From: DATCJU01 sp036562635
Lineage (GTDB): Bacteria; Actinomycetota; Actinomycetes; Mycobacteriales; Pseudonocardiaceae
Reading direction: 5' to 3'
Length of the DNA stretch: 55,167 bases
Assembly: GCA_036562635.1 (NCBI GenBank)
Contig: DATCJU010000035.1
Coordinates: 1-55,167, forward strand
Shown: piece by piece, positions 33,746 through 41,004 of the stretch
Position numbering within the stretch: position 1 is the first letter of the stretch
Layout of the letters: each line of letters begins with the position of its first letter
Made by a program: the position numbers and the translations under genes
The notes under the pieces: generated by a model
What the model was told of the DNA's origin: nothing
Seen by the model: the letters and a program-made list of their open reading frames with translations, nothing else
Database searches by the model: none

Positions 33746-35203
33746 GTGACGGACTGGGCGGACCGGGTTCTGGGCTGCCTGCTGGGTGGTGCGGTCGGCG
33801 ACGCGCTGGGTTTCGCGGTGGAGTTCGACACGCTCCCCCAGATTCGCGAACGGTACGGGCCCGCGGGGCTGACCGAGATGGTCGACGCCTTCCACCCGGC
33901 GGGCACGATCAGCGACGACACCCAGATGACCCTGTTCACCCTGGAAGGCCTGGTGCGGGCACGCACCGCGCTGCGGCTGGGTGTGCCGGTCAACCCGCTC
34001 GCCGAGGTGCAGCACGCCTACCAGCGGTGGCTGCACACCCAGGACGTGCCGTGGCCCCAGGCCGCCGGCGCCTTCCTGCGGGACCACCCCGAGCCGGACG
34101 GCTGGTTGGTCACCGTGCCCGAGCTGTTCGCGCTCCGGGCTCCCGGAAAGACGTGTATGGGAGCCCTGAAGCACTTCGCCGCGGGCCACCCCCCGGGGTC
34201 ACCGACCAACCGGCTCAACAACTCCAAGGGGTGCGGCGGGGTCATGCGCGCCGCCCCGTTCGCGCTGTGGGGCGAGGACCCGCGGGTGGTGTTCCGGTTC
34301 GCGACGGACGCCGCGGCGATCACCCACGGCCACCCCAGCGGCTTCCTGGCCGCCGGGGCGCTGGCCTTCCTGGTGCACCAGCTGCTGCGGGACGTCCCGT
34401 TGCCGGAGGCGGTGGACGCGGTCCTGGCCGAACTGGGCGGCTGGCCCGGGCACGAGGAGACCGTGGACGCGATGCACCGGGCCCTCGCCGTGGCCGGGCA
34501 GGGCGTGCCCACTCCCGAGGAGGTCGAGCAGGAGCTGGGACTGGGCTGGGTCGCGGAGGAGGCCCTGGCGATGGCCGTGTGTGCCGCGCTGGTCGCCGGG
34601 GACGACTTCGAGCTGGCCATGCAGGTGTCGATCAACCATTCCGGCGACAGCGACTCCGTGGCCGCGATCTGCGGAAACCTGCTGGGGGCGCAGTGGGGCA
34701 CCCAGGTGTTGCCCCAGCGCTGGCTGGACCGGCTGGAGTTGCGGAATGTCGTCGAGCAGCTGGGCCTGGATGCGATCGCCGCCTTCGGCCCCAACCCGCC
34801 CACCGATCCGGACTGGCTCCGGCGTTACCCGGTCGGCCCGAACCGGACGGCCGCCGCGCCCACCGAACCATCCGCTCCGGAGGCCGATCCCGACCCGACC
34901 ACCGGCTCCCCGCACGAGCCCTCCGGACCGTCGGGCCGGACGACACCCCCTCCGACGACGGCGGTCCCGACGACGACCGGGCAGGCACCGGCCCGGCGCC
35001 CCGCCCCGGAGGAGCCGACCGGGGTGGAGCAGCGCCTGGTGGAGCTGTGGCGGCGTTTCTCGACCGATCCCCGGGGGCTGCCACCGGCCGTGGCCCTGGC
35101 GTTGCACGTGCTCGGCGAGCACCTGGGTGCCACCCCGAGGGCACCGGAGCCACCGTTCCCCGCCCCGAGCCCCGTGAACCTGGCGCAACGCCTGGAGGGC
35201 TGA
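33746..35203 (+). CDS. ADP-ribosylglycohydrolase family protein
   Basis: This 485-residue protein has an N-terminal ADP-ribosylglycohydrolase domain (about 6-350), a paralogue of the C-terminal domain of the first gene of the operon. Key sites are LGGAVGDALGFAVEF (13-27), ISDDTQM (55-61), NNSKGCGGVMRAAP (158-171), THGHPSG and NHSGDSDSV (297-305). The two Asp clusters that bind the catalytic Mg ions are therefore intact. A Pro/Thr-rich linker leads to a short helical tail (VEQRLVELWRRFSTDPRGLPPAVALALHVLGEHLG). The GTG is preceded by GGGGG. It forms the third gene of the operon. The substrate (arginine, serine, thymidine or other ADP-ribose adduct) is not predictable. Confidence 0.9.
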   Translation: MTDWADRVLGCLLGGAVGDALGFAVEFDTLPQIRERYGPAGLTEMVDAFHPAGTISDDTQMTLFTLEGLVRARTALRLGVPVNPLAEVQHAYQRWLHTQDVPWPQAAGAFLRDHPEPDGWLVTVPELFALRAPGKTCMGALKHFAAGHPPGSPTNRLNNSKGCGGVMRAAPFALWGEDPRVVFRFATDAAAITHGHPSGFLAAGALAFLVHQLLRDVPLPEAVDAVLAELGGWPGHEETVDAMHRALAVAGQGVPTPEEVEQELGLGWVAEEALAMAVCAALVAGDDFELAMQVSINHSGDSDSVAAICGNLLGAQWGTQVLPQRWLDRLELRNVVEQLGLDAIAAFGPNPPTDPDWLRRYPVGPNRTAAAPTEPSAPEADPDPTTGSPHEPSGPSGRTTPPPTTAVPTTTGQAPARRPAPEEPTGVEQRLVELWRRFSTDPRGLPPAVALALHVLGEHLGATPRAPEPPFPAPSPVNLAQRLEG

Positions 35204-35252
35204 ACGATCCGGTCCCGGGCCACCCGGGGTTGTGGCACACGCCAAGGCTCCG

Positions 35253-35280
35253 TTGACAGCCACAGGCCGATCAGTAGGGT
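35253..35280 (+). promoter_or_regulatory. Promoter of the enoyl-CoA hydratase gene, probably leaderless
   Basis: A TTGACA (35253-35258) and TAGGGT (35275-35280) with 16-bp spacing lie eight bases before the ATG, placing the transcription start at or next to the start codon. Confidence 0.8.
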
Positions 35281-35288
35281 GCGGGCTC

Positions 35289-36071
35289 ATGGCCAACGAG
35301 CAGGTGGAGCTGGTGCACTACGGGGTCGAGCGCGGCGTCGCGACGATCACCCTGGACTCCCCGCACAACCGCAACGCACTGTCCGCGCAGGTACGCCGGG
35401 AACTGCGGGACCACCTGACCACGGCGGCCCAGGACGACGAGGTGCGGGTCGTGGTGCTCACCCACACCGGCCCGGTCTTCTGCTCCGGTATGGACCTGAA
35501 GGAGTCGCGGGGGGCGAGCGCCCAGAACCAGGGGGTCAACGAGTTCCCCGCGATCCTGGAGCAGATCTGGACGCACCCCAAGCCCGTGGTGGCCCGCCTG
35601 GCCGGCCCGGCCCGCGCGGGCGGGGTGGGTATCGTGGCGGCCTGCGACATCGCGGTGGCGTCGCGGGAGGCGAACTTCGCGTTCAGCGAGGTCCGGATCG
35701 GTGTGGTGCCGGCGGTGATCTCGGTGACCGTGCTGCCCCGACTGCTGCCCCGGGCGGCGCACGAGCTGTTCCTGACCGGGGAGCGGTTCGACGCGGAACG
35801 GGCCGTGGCCATCGGTCTGATCAACTCGGCGGTGGATCCCGCCGAGCTGGACACCGAGGTGCGCCGGTACACCGACATGCTGGCCCTGGGCGGCCCGCAG
35901 GCGCTGGCCGCCACCAAGGCGATGCTGCGCCGGCCGCGCGCGGCCACCATGGCCGAGGACTTCGCGGACATGCTGGAGCTGTCCGCCAAGCACTTCGCCA
36001 GCGAGGAGGGGCAGGAGGGCATCCGCGCCTTCGCCGAGAAACGGCCTCCGCGCTGGGTGCCACAGGACTGA
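35289..36071 (+). CDS. echA: Enoyl-CoA hydratase/isomerase family protein
   Basis: This 260-residue crotonase-fold enzyme is probably involved in fatty-acid or CoA-ester metabolism. The two oxyanion-hole segments appear as VFCSGMDLKES and GPARAGGVGIVAACDIAVASREANFAFSEVRIGVVPA. LTGERFDAERAVAIGLINSAV and the C-terminal helices follow. At the positions of the hydratase glutamates only one acidic residue (SEVRIGV) is obvious, so hydratase and isomerase specificity remain open. The ATG is placed by a promoter whose -10 lies 8 nt upstream, which suggests a leaderless mRNA. It ends in a very strong bidirectional terminator shared with the barstar gene. Confidence 0.93.
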   Translation: MANEQVELVHYGVERGVATITLDSPHNRNALSAQVRRELRDHLTTAAQDDEVRVVVLTHTGPVFCSGMDLKESRGASAQNQGVNEFPAILEQIWTHPKPVVARLAGPARAGGVGIVAACDIAVASREANFAFSEVRIGVVPAVISVTVLPRLLPRAAHELFLTGERFDAERAVAIGLINSAVDPAELDTEVRRYTDMLALGGPQALAATKAMLRRPRAATMAEDFADMLELSAKHFASEEGQEGIRAFAEKRPPRWVPQD

Positions 36072-36080
36072 CCGACGCAT

Positions 36081-36131
36081 CCGACGACTGATCGGCGGCC
36101 CGTGTCGGTCGGGCCGCCGATCAGTCGTCGG
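36081..36131. terminator. Bidirectional intrinsic terminator, 22-bp perfect stem
   Basis: Arms 36081-36102 and 36110-36131 pair perfectly over 22 bp with a 7-nt loop. The barstar stop codon lies inside the right arm and the enoyl-CoA hydratase stop is 9 nt upstream, so it ends both convergent genes. Confidence 0.9.
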
Positions 36132-36504
36132 TGAGTACCACCGTGAGCCGGCGGCCGTGGCGTCCGGCCTCCGCGACCGCATCGTCCAGCACGGCACGGA
36201 TCCCCTGGTAGGCCGCCGGATCGTGCTGGGCGAGCACCCGGTGGTGGCTCCAGATCAGCACGTGCTCGGTGTCCGGCAGCCAGGACAGGTCGGTGAGGCT
36301 GTCGTAGAGCGCGTCGAGGTTGTGGCCGAAATAGGACGGGAAGGACAGCGCCCGGGCGATCGCGTCCAGGGCGTCCCGTTTGCTGCGGAGCGCGGTCCCG
36401 TCGACCAGGTGGGGTTCGGCGCCGCGGCGGCGGGCCTCCTCGGCCGCCTGGCTCGCCCGCACCGCCCGCTCACCGTTCACGTCGCCCTCCGTGTCCCTCG
36501 TCAT
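36121..36504 (-). CDS. Barstar-family ribonuclease inhibitor
   Basis: This 127-residue protein has the barstar fold signature: ALRSKRDALDAIARALSFPSYFGHNLDALYDSLTDLSWLP followed by VLIWSHHRVLAQHDPAAYQGIRAVLDDAVAE and a final strand LTVVLTD. Barstar-type proteins bind secreted guanyl-specific RNases in the cytoplasm and protect the producer. The gene overlaps the end of the RNase gene by four bases (ATGA), so inhibitor translation is coupled to toxin translation. The first 25 or so residues are a non-conserved extension. Cognate pairing with the adjacent RNase is inferred from this arrangement. Confidence 0.93.
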   Translation of the reverse strand: MTRDTEGDVNGERAVRASQAAEEARRRGAEPHLVDGTALRSKRDALDAIARALSFPSYFGHNLDALYDSLTDLSWLPDTEHVLIWSHHRVLAQHDPAAYQGIRAVLDDAVAEAGRHGRRLTVVLTDD

Positions 36505-36998
36505 CGTCGCGGATCCACCACCACGAACGATGCGTAGTGATCCGCGGTGTAGTAGACCTCGCCACCCTCTCCGGTGACCAGACGGCGTGCCCCGCGATCG
36601 GGTGAGCCGGGGGTGGGCACCGTGTACTCGTGGTAGTACCCGGAGGGTTTGCGCGGCAGGATGCCCTCCCGGTTGCCGAACACTATCCCGTCCCGGGAGT
36701 AGGGGAACGGGCCGCCCTTCTGGATCAACTCCCAGGTGTGGGCCGCCTCGGGCGGCAACGCGGACAGTGGTCGCACCGGGAGTCCGGACTCCGCTCCCGG
36801 TACGCTCGCGACCGCATCGCCCGGCTCCGCCGGCCCGGAGGATTCGGCAGGTGCGGGGTCGCTCTGCCGGGTGATACCGGGCACCGTGCCGGTGGACCCT
36901 CCGGTGTCGTCACCGCCCAGACCCTGAACGAGCCAGGTACCGACGACGAGAGCGACGAGCCCGACCAGTGCCGCGGTGATGCGCTTGCGAGGGATCAC
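36501..36998 (-). CDS. Secreted guanyl-specific ribonuclease (N1/T1/Sa family)
   Basis: This 165-residue protein has an N-terminal signal or anchor (KRITAALVGLVALVVGTWLVQGLGG), a Gly/Pro/Ser-rich spacer (about 28-75), and a C-terminal microbial RNase domain. That domain reads LPPEAAHTWELIQKGGPFPYSRDGIVFGNREGILPRKPSGYYHEYTVPTPGSPDRGARRLVTGEGGEVYYTADHYASFVVV. The catalytic Glu (YYHEYTV), Arg (RGARRL) and His (TADHYASF) match RNase Sa/St and barnase. It cleaves RNA after guanosine outside the cell. It is followed by an overlapping barstar gene. The GTG lies 7 nt after a TAGGCT -10 box, suggesting a leaderless transcript. Confidence 0.93.
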   Translation of the reverse strand: MIPRKRITAALVGLVALVVGTWLVQGLGGDDTGGSTGTVPGITRQSDPAPAESSGPAEPGDAVASVPGAESGLPVRPLSALPPEAAHTWELIQKGGPFPYSRDGIVFGNREGILPRKPSGYYHEYTVPTPGSPDRGARRLVTGEGGEVYYTADHYASFVVVDPRR

Positions 36999-37005
36999 TC
37001 AACCT

Positions 37006-37011
37006 AGCCTA
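37006..37011 (-). promoter_or_regulatory. -10 box for leaderless RNase/barstar mRNA
   Basis: TAGGCT on the minus strand lies seven bases before the RNase GTG and overlaps the stop codon of the upstream membrane-protein gene. No good -35 is seen, so this is moderate evidence. Confidence 0.45.
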
Positions 37012-37302
37012 CGAACCGGCCGTGGACTCGATCGACTGACCCTCACCGGGCGTGCTCCGCTCCACCCGCCCGGCGTCGAACGCCCCACCCAGCGGTGGTT
37101 CGGCGTCCCGGACCCGGGTGACCACGGCGGACACCTGGTCCACCCCCCGGTCGAGCAGCCACGCCGCCACCCAGCACACCGGTACCAGCACGCCGAGCAC
37201 CAGCGTGACCTGGAACGGGAACCACAGCTGTGCCACCCACAGCTCGACGTCGTCCCACCACTCGGTCAACCAGCCCAGCACACCTGGAGAGTACGCCCCC
37301 AC
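37009..37302 (-). CDS. Small conserved membrane protein
   Basis: This 97-residue protein has an N-terminal amphipathic and Trp-rich segment (LGWLTEWWDDVELWVAQLWFPFQ) and one strong membrane helix (VTLVLGVLVPVCWVAAWLL). A cytoplasmic tail rich in acidic residues and Gly follows. Similar Trp-rich proteins occur in actinomycetes, but no function is known to me. A GGAG lies 9 nt from the GTG used. A GTG seven codons later (VLGWLTEWW) would match the conserved part more tightly and may be the true start. It lies directly upstream of the RNase gene on the same strand. Confidence 0.7.
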   Translation of the reverse strand: MGAYSPGVLGWLTEWWDDVELWVAQLWFPFQVTLVLGVLVPVCWVAAWLLDRGVDQVSAVVTRVRDAEPPLGGAFDAGRVERSTPGEGQSIESTAGS

Positions 37303-37344
37303 TCTCCGTGACTCCGATCACAGGACTGTACGGGGGTGTCCGGG

Positions 37345-37350
37345 TAGGTT
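37345..37350 (+). promoter_or_regulatory. -10 box for leaderless quinone oxidoreductase mRNA
   Basis: TAGGTT lies six bases before the ATG of the oxidoreductase gene, so transcription should start at or beside the start codon. The -35 is weak. Confidence 0.5.
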
Positions 37351-37356
37351 GCCGGC

Positions 37357-38322
37357 ATGTTCGCCGTCTATGCCGCAGAACCCAAACCCGAGAACCCGCT
37401 GTCCGCTCTCGTCGTCGGGGAGCGCCCGGACCCGCAGGTGCCGGACGGGTGGGTCCCGGTTCGGGTCCGCGCCGCGAGCCTGAACCTGCACGACATCTGG
37501 ACGCTGCGCGGGGTGGGCATCAAGCCCGACCAGTTCCCCATGATCCTGGGTTGCGACGGGGCCGGTGTGCTGCCGGACGGCACCGAGGTCGTGATCTACC
37601 CGGTGGTCGGGGATCCCACGTGGGAAGGTGACCCGACGGAGGATCCCCGGCGCACCCTGCTCACCGAGAAGTACCAGGGCACGTTCGCCGACACCGTCGT
37701 GGTCCCCAGGAGCAACGTGCTGCCCAAGCCGGAGTCGCTGTCGTTCGCCGAGGCCGCCTGCCTGGGCACCGCCTGGCTGACCGCCTACCGGATGTTGTTC
37801 GTCAAGTCCGGGCTGCGCCCCGGGCAGACCATGCTGGTGCAGGGCGCCTCCGGCGGTGTGGCCACCGCGCTGATCCAGATGGGTCGGGCCGCCGGCTTCC
37901 GCGTGTGGGCCACCGGACGCACGGAGGAGAAGCGGGCGCTGGCCGAGAAGCTCGGTGCGCACCGCGCCTTCGAGCCCGGGGCCCGGCTGCCCGAACGGGT
38001 GGACGCGGTCTTCGAGACCGTCGGCAGGGCGACCTGGTCGCACTCGGTGAAGTGCCTCAAGCCGGGCGGGACCCTGGTGACCTCGGGAGCCACCACGGGG
38101 GACGCCACCGCGACCGAACTGCAGCGGATCTTCTTCCTGCAGCTCCGCGTGGTCGGCTCCACCATGGGCACCCGACGGGAGCTGTCCGACCTGATGTCGT
38201 TCCTGAACCTCACCAGGGTGCGGCCGCGTATCGGACTGGAGCTGCCCATGGAACGCGCAGCGGAGGGCTTCCGCGCCATGCTGGACGGCGAGACCTCCGG
38301 CAAGATCGTGTTCACCCGCTGA
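37357..38322 (+). CDS. Zinc-binding-dehydrogenase-superfamily quinone oxidoreductase
   Basis: This 321-residue medium-chain reductase has the GroES-like N-terminal domain (VPVRVRAASLNLHDIWTLRGVGIKPDQFPMILGCDGAGVLPDGTEVVI). The Rossmann fold follows, with the NAD(P)H motif VQGASGGVATALIQMGRAAGFRVWATGRTEEKRALAEKLGA. Catalytic zinc ligands are absent, so it belongs to the zinc-free QOR-like group that reduces quinones or enones with NADPH. Its physiological substrate is unknown. It is probably translated from a leaderless mRNA and converges on the DsbA-type gene across a terminator. Confidence 0.92.
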   Translation: MFAVYAAEPKPENPLSALVVGERPDPQVPDGWVPVRVRAASLNLHDIWTLRGVGIKPDQFPMILGCDGAGVLPDGTEVVIYPVVGDPTWEGDPTEDPRRTLLTEKYQGTFADTVVVPRSNVLPKPESLSFAEAACLGTAWLTAYRMLFVKSGLRPGQTMLVQGASGGVATALIQMGRAAGFRVWATGRTEEKRALAEKLGAHRAFEPGARLPERVDAVFETVGRATWSHSVKCLKPGGTLVTSGATTGDATATELQRIFFLQLRVVGSTMGTRRELSDLMSFLNLTRVRPRIGLELPMERAAEGFRAMLDGETSGKIVFTR

Positions 38323-38353
38323 GCGTCACGCACGCCGGCGACAGGCGGACAAC

Positions 38354-38389
38354 GTGGGCCCGCCCGGGCACGAACCCGGACGGGCCCAC
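38354..38389. terminator. Bidirectional intrinsic terminator
   Basis: Outer arms 38354-38362 and 38381-38389 (9 bp) plus an inner CCGGG/CCCGG pair and a 6-nt loop lie between the convergent oxidoreductase and DsbA-type genes. Confidence 0.8.
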
Positions 38390-38445
38390 CCGCATCGTTC
38401 CCGGCACACCCGTCGCACCGGACCGGCCGGCCGGCCGGGAAGGAG

Positions 38446-39078
38446 CTACTTCCGGCTCCCCTCGCCCTCACGCAGGAGGGTGAGCAACACCTCGGGCTCC
38501 TGGGCCCCGGCCACGGCCCGTCGGCCCACCACGAAGGTCGGCACCGAACGCACCCCGATGGTCAGTCCCTCGGCCAGTTCGGCGCGCACCTCCTTCTCCA
38601 GCGTTCCCTCGTCCAGGACCGCGCCGACACCCTCCAGCCCGGCCTCGGCGGCCAGCTTGTCCAGCACCGCGCTGTCCCCCAGGTTGGCTCCCTCGCAGAA
38701 GTGCGCCCGCAGCAACCGTTCCTTCACCGCGCCCTGCAGTTCCGCACCGCCCTGCCGGTAGGCGAACGCGATCACCTGGTGGGCGGCGAAGGTGTTGGCC
38801 CGTACCGCCTGGTCCATCCGGTATTCCAGGCCCTCCTCCGCGGCGACGCGGGTCACGTGCGTGATGGCCTGCCGGGCACCGCCGCCGAACTTCTCGGCGA
38901 GGGCCTGCGGTACCGGCATGGCGTCGTTCGGTGCGTCCGGATCGAGCTGGAACGGCCTCCACACCACCTCGACGTCCTCACCACCGGCGTCCCGCCACTG
39001 CTCCAGCGCTCGCTCCAGACGGCGCTTGCCGATGTAGCACCACGGGCACACCACGTCGGACCACACCTCGAGGCGCAC
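38446..39078 (-). CDS. DsbA family protein (FrnE type)
   Basis: This 210-residue thioredoxin-fold protein has the active-site motif CPWC in VRLEVWSDVVCPWCYIGKRRLERAL. A helical insertion with VWRPFQLDPDAPNDAMPVPQALAEKFGG follows, and the cis-Pro segment is IGVRSVPTFVVGRRAVAGAQ. This is typical of FrnE/polyketide-isomerase-like DsbA proteins acting in the cytoplasm as disulfide isomerases or in redox defence. No signal peptide is present. The GTG start is set by GGGAGG six bases upstream; an upstream ATG lacks a ribosome binding site. Confidence 0.93.
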   Translation of the reverse strand: MRLEVWSDVVCPWCYIGKRRLERALEQWRDAGGEDVEVVWRPFQLDPDAPNDAMPVPQALAEKFGGGARQAITHVTRVAAEEGLEYRMDQAVRANTFAAHQVIAFAYRQGGAELQGAVKERLLRAHFCEGANLGDSAVLDKLAAEAGLEGVGAVLDEGTLEKEVRAELAEGLTIGVRSVPTFVVGRRAVAGAQEPEVLLTLLREGEGSRK

Positions 39079-39449
39079 GCATGACCTCCCGTCGTCGGCA
39101 ATCACTGTTTCCATCAGCACAGCAGGCCCGCGAGATGTTCCTACCAGCGGTCGTTCTCCACCGGTCCAGATCCCCGGCACGACGGCCGGATCGTCGAGCC
39201 GCGGTTGCAGTGGTTCTCACGGACCCCTCCCGCAACCCCCTCGGCGTAGGTATCCTCCCGCACCATCGCCGGGGGTCGGCCACCAGCCGACACCGGTACC
39301 CCACGTGCGACGATCCTCCCCCGCATGCACAGCGGCCACGTTCCGTCGAGGTCATGTGCTCCCGGTCGACGTTCTCGGTCCGGTAGTACCGGATCGACGC
39401 ATGCGGGGTCCCGTACCTGGCACACGACAGTGCGCCTAGAGGAGTTGAC
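39079..39449. promoter_or_regulatory. Divergent control region with palindrome before the APC permease
   Basis: No gene is supported in these 371 bases. A 15-bp palindrome TCCGGTAGTACCGGA (39379-39393, single central base) sits about 55 nt before the permease ATG and could be an operator. The permease has GAGGAG upstream of its ATG. Confidence 0.45.
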
Positions 39450-40910
39450 ATGACCTCAACTCATGGGCTGAACGGCGGTGGAACCGGGATCTTCCGCCGC
39501 AAGCCTGTGGAGCAGATCACGAGCGAGCACGGGGGCGGGTTGTCCCGCTCGCTCGGTCTGTGGCAGCTCACCGCCATCGGTGTCGGCGGCATCATCGGAG
39601 CCGGCATCTTCTCGCTGGCCGGCGCCGTCGCCAACAAGACGGCCGGTCCGGCGGTGCTGATCTCCTTCCTGGTGGCCGGGGTGGCCAGTGCCGCAGCCGC
39701 ATTCGCCTACGCCGAGTTCGCCGGGCTGATCCCCAAGGCCGGGTCGGCCTACACCTACGGCTACGCCGTGCTCGGTGAGATCGTCGGCTGGTTCATCGGC
39801 TGGGACCTGCTGCTGGAGTACACCGCGATCGTGGCGGTGGTCGCCATCGGCATCTCCGGCTACTTCTCGTTCTTCGTGGAGAAGATCGGCATCACCCTGC
39901 CGGCCTGGATGCTGGGCGCCCCCGGCACCGAACCCGCGGGTGTGGCTCCGGGCACCTACAAGGTCGACCTGTTCGCCGTGCTGCTCTGCCTGTTCATCGC
40001 GTTCCTGCTCAACCTGGGCATCAAGAACTCGGCGCGGGTGGAGACCTTCCTGGTGTGGCTGAAGGTCGGCGTGGTGCTGCTGGTCATCGGTGTGGGCGTG
40101 TTCTACATCAACACCGACAACTACACGCCGTTCTTCCCGTTCGGTGTGGGCGGTGCGATCACCGGCGCGGCGACCGTGTTCTTCGCCGTGTTCGGCTACG
40201 ACGCCATGAGCACCGCGGCCGAGGAGTCCAAGGACGCGCAGAAGCACATGCCCAAGGCCATCGTGCTGTCCCTGGCCATCGCCATGGTGCTGTACGTGCT
40301 GGCCTGTCTGGTGCTGACCGGCATGCAGAACTACCAGCAGATCGACGGGGAGAGCGCGTTCGCCGAGGCGTTCGCCGCGGTGGGCCTGCCCGGCCTGGCC
40401 ACCGTGATCTCCGTCGGTGCGGTGCTGGGCATCATCACCGTGCTGTTCACCTTCATGCTCGGCGTCACCCGGGTGTGGTTCTCGATGAGCCGCGACGGCC
40501 TGCTGCCCAAGTGGTTCGCCGCCACCCACCCCAAGCGCAAGGTGCCGCACCGTGTCACCTGGATCGCCGGTGTGGCGTCGGCGCTGATCGCCGGATTCAC
40601 CCCGATCAACGAGGCCGCCGAGCTGACCAACATCGGTATCCTGCTCGCCTTCGTGGTGGTCTCGGTCGCGGTGATCGTGCTGCGCTACCGACGGCCGGAC
40701 CTGCCGCGCACCTTCCGGTGCCCGGGCATGCCGGTGACCCCGATCATCGGCATCGTCTTCTCGCTGTGGCTGATCAGCGAGCTGACGGTGACCACGTGGG
40801 TGCGCTTCGGCCTGTGGTTCCTCCTGGGCATGGTCATCTACTTCACCTACTCGTACCGCAAGTCCGAGCTGGCCAAGGCCGAGAACCAGGCCGAGACCGC
40901 CGTCGACTGA
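39450..40910 (+). CDS. APC-superfamily amino acid permease (cationic amino acid transporter type)
   Basis: This 486-residue inner-membrane transporter has 12 or so hydrophobic helices. The N-terminal RRKPVEQITSEHGGGLSRSLGLWQLTAIGVGGIIGAGIFSLAG carries the APC helix-1 motif GxGIIGAGIF. The family features SAYTYGYAVLGEIVGWFIGWDLLLEY and FFAVFGYDAMSTAAEESKDAQKHMPKAIVLSL match YfnA/RocE-like cationic amino acid transporters. Substrate choice (arginine, lysine or other) is not certain. It is divergent from the DsbA-type gene and converges on nitronate monooxygenase. The ATG follows GAGGAG by 6 nt. Confidence 0.93.
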   Translation: MTSTHGLNGGGTGIFRRKPVEQITSEHGGGLSRSLGLWQLTAIGVGGIIGAGIFSLAGAVANKTAGPAVLISFLVAGVASAAAAFAYAEFAGLIPKAGSAYTYGYAVLGEIVGWFIGWDLLLEYTAIVAVVAIGISGYFSFFVEKIGITLPAWMLGAPGTEPAGVAPGTYKVDLFAVLLCLFIAFLLNLGIKNSARVETFLVWLKVGVVLLVIGVGVFYINTDNYTPFFPFGVGGAITGAATVFFAVFGYDAMSTAAEESKDAQKHMPKAIVLSLAIAMVLYVLACLVLTGMQNYQQIDGESAFAEAFAAVGLPGLATVISVGAVLGIITVLFTFMLGVTRVWFSMSRDGLLPKWFAATHPKRKVPHRVTWIAGVASALIAGFTPINEAAELTNIGILLAFVVVSVAVIVLRYRRPDLPRTFRCPGMPVTPIIGIVFSLWLISELTVTTWVRFGLWFLLGMVIYFTYSYRKSELAKAENQAETAVD

Positions 40911-40979
40911 CGACCGGCCGGCCGGGGGCGGCGGGCAACCGCCACCGCCCCGTGCACCGAAGTCGCCTCGAAACAGGGT

Positions 40980-41004
40980 CCGGCACCCGCTCAACGGGTG
41001 CCGG
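40980..41004. terminator. Hairpin at the 3' end of the nitronate monooxygenase gene
   Basis: Perfect 10-bp arms (40980-40989 and 40995-41004) with a 5-nt loop contain the stop codon of the monooxygenase gene and lie 70 nt past the permease stop. It is a likely shared terminator. Confidence 0.65.
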
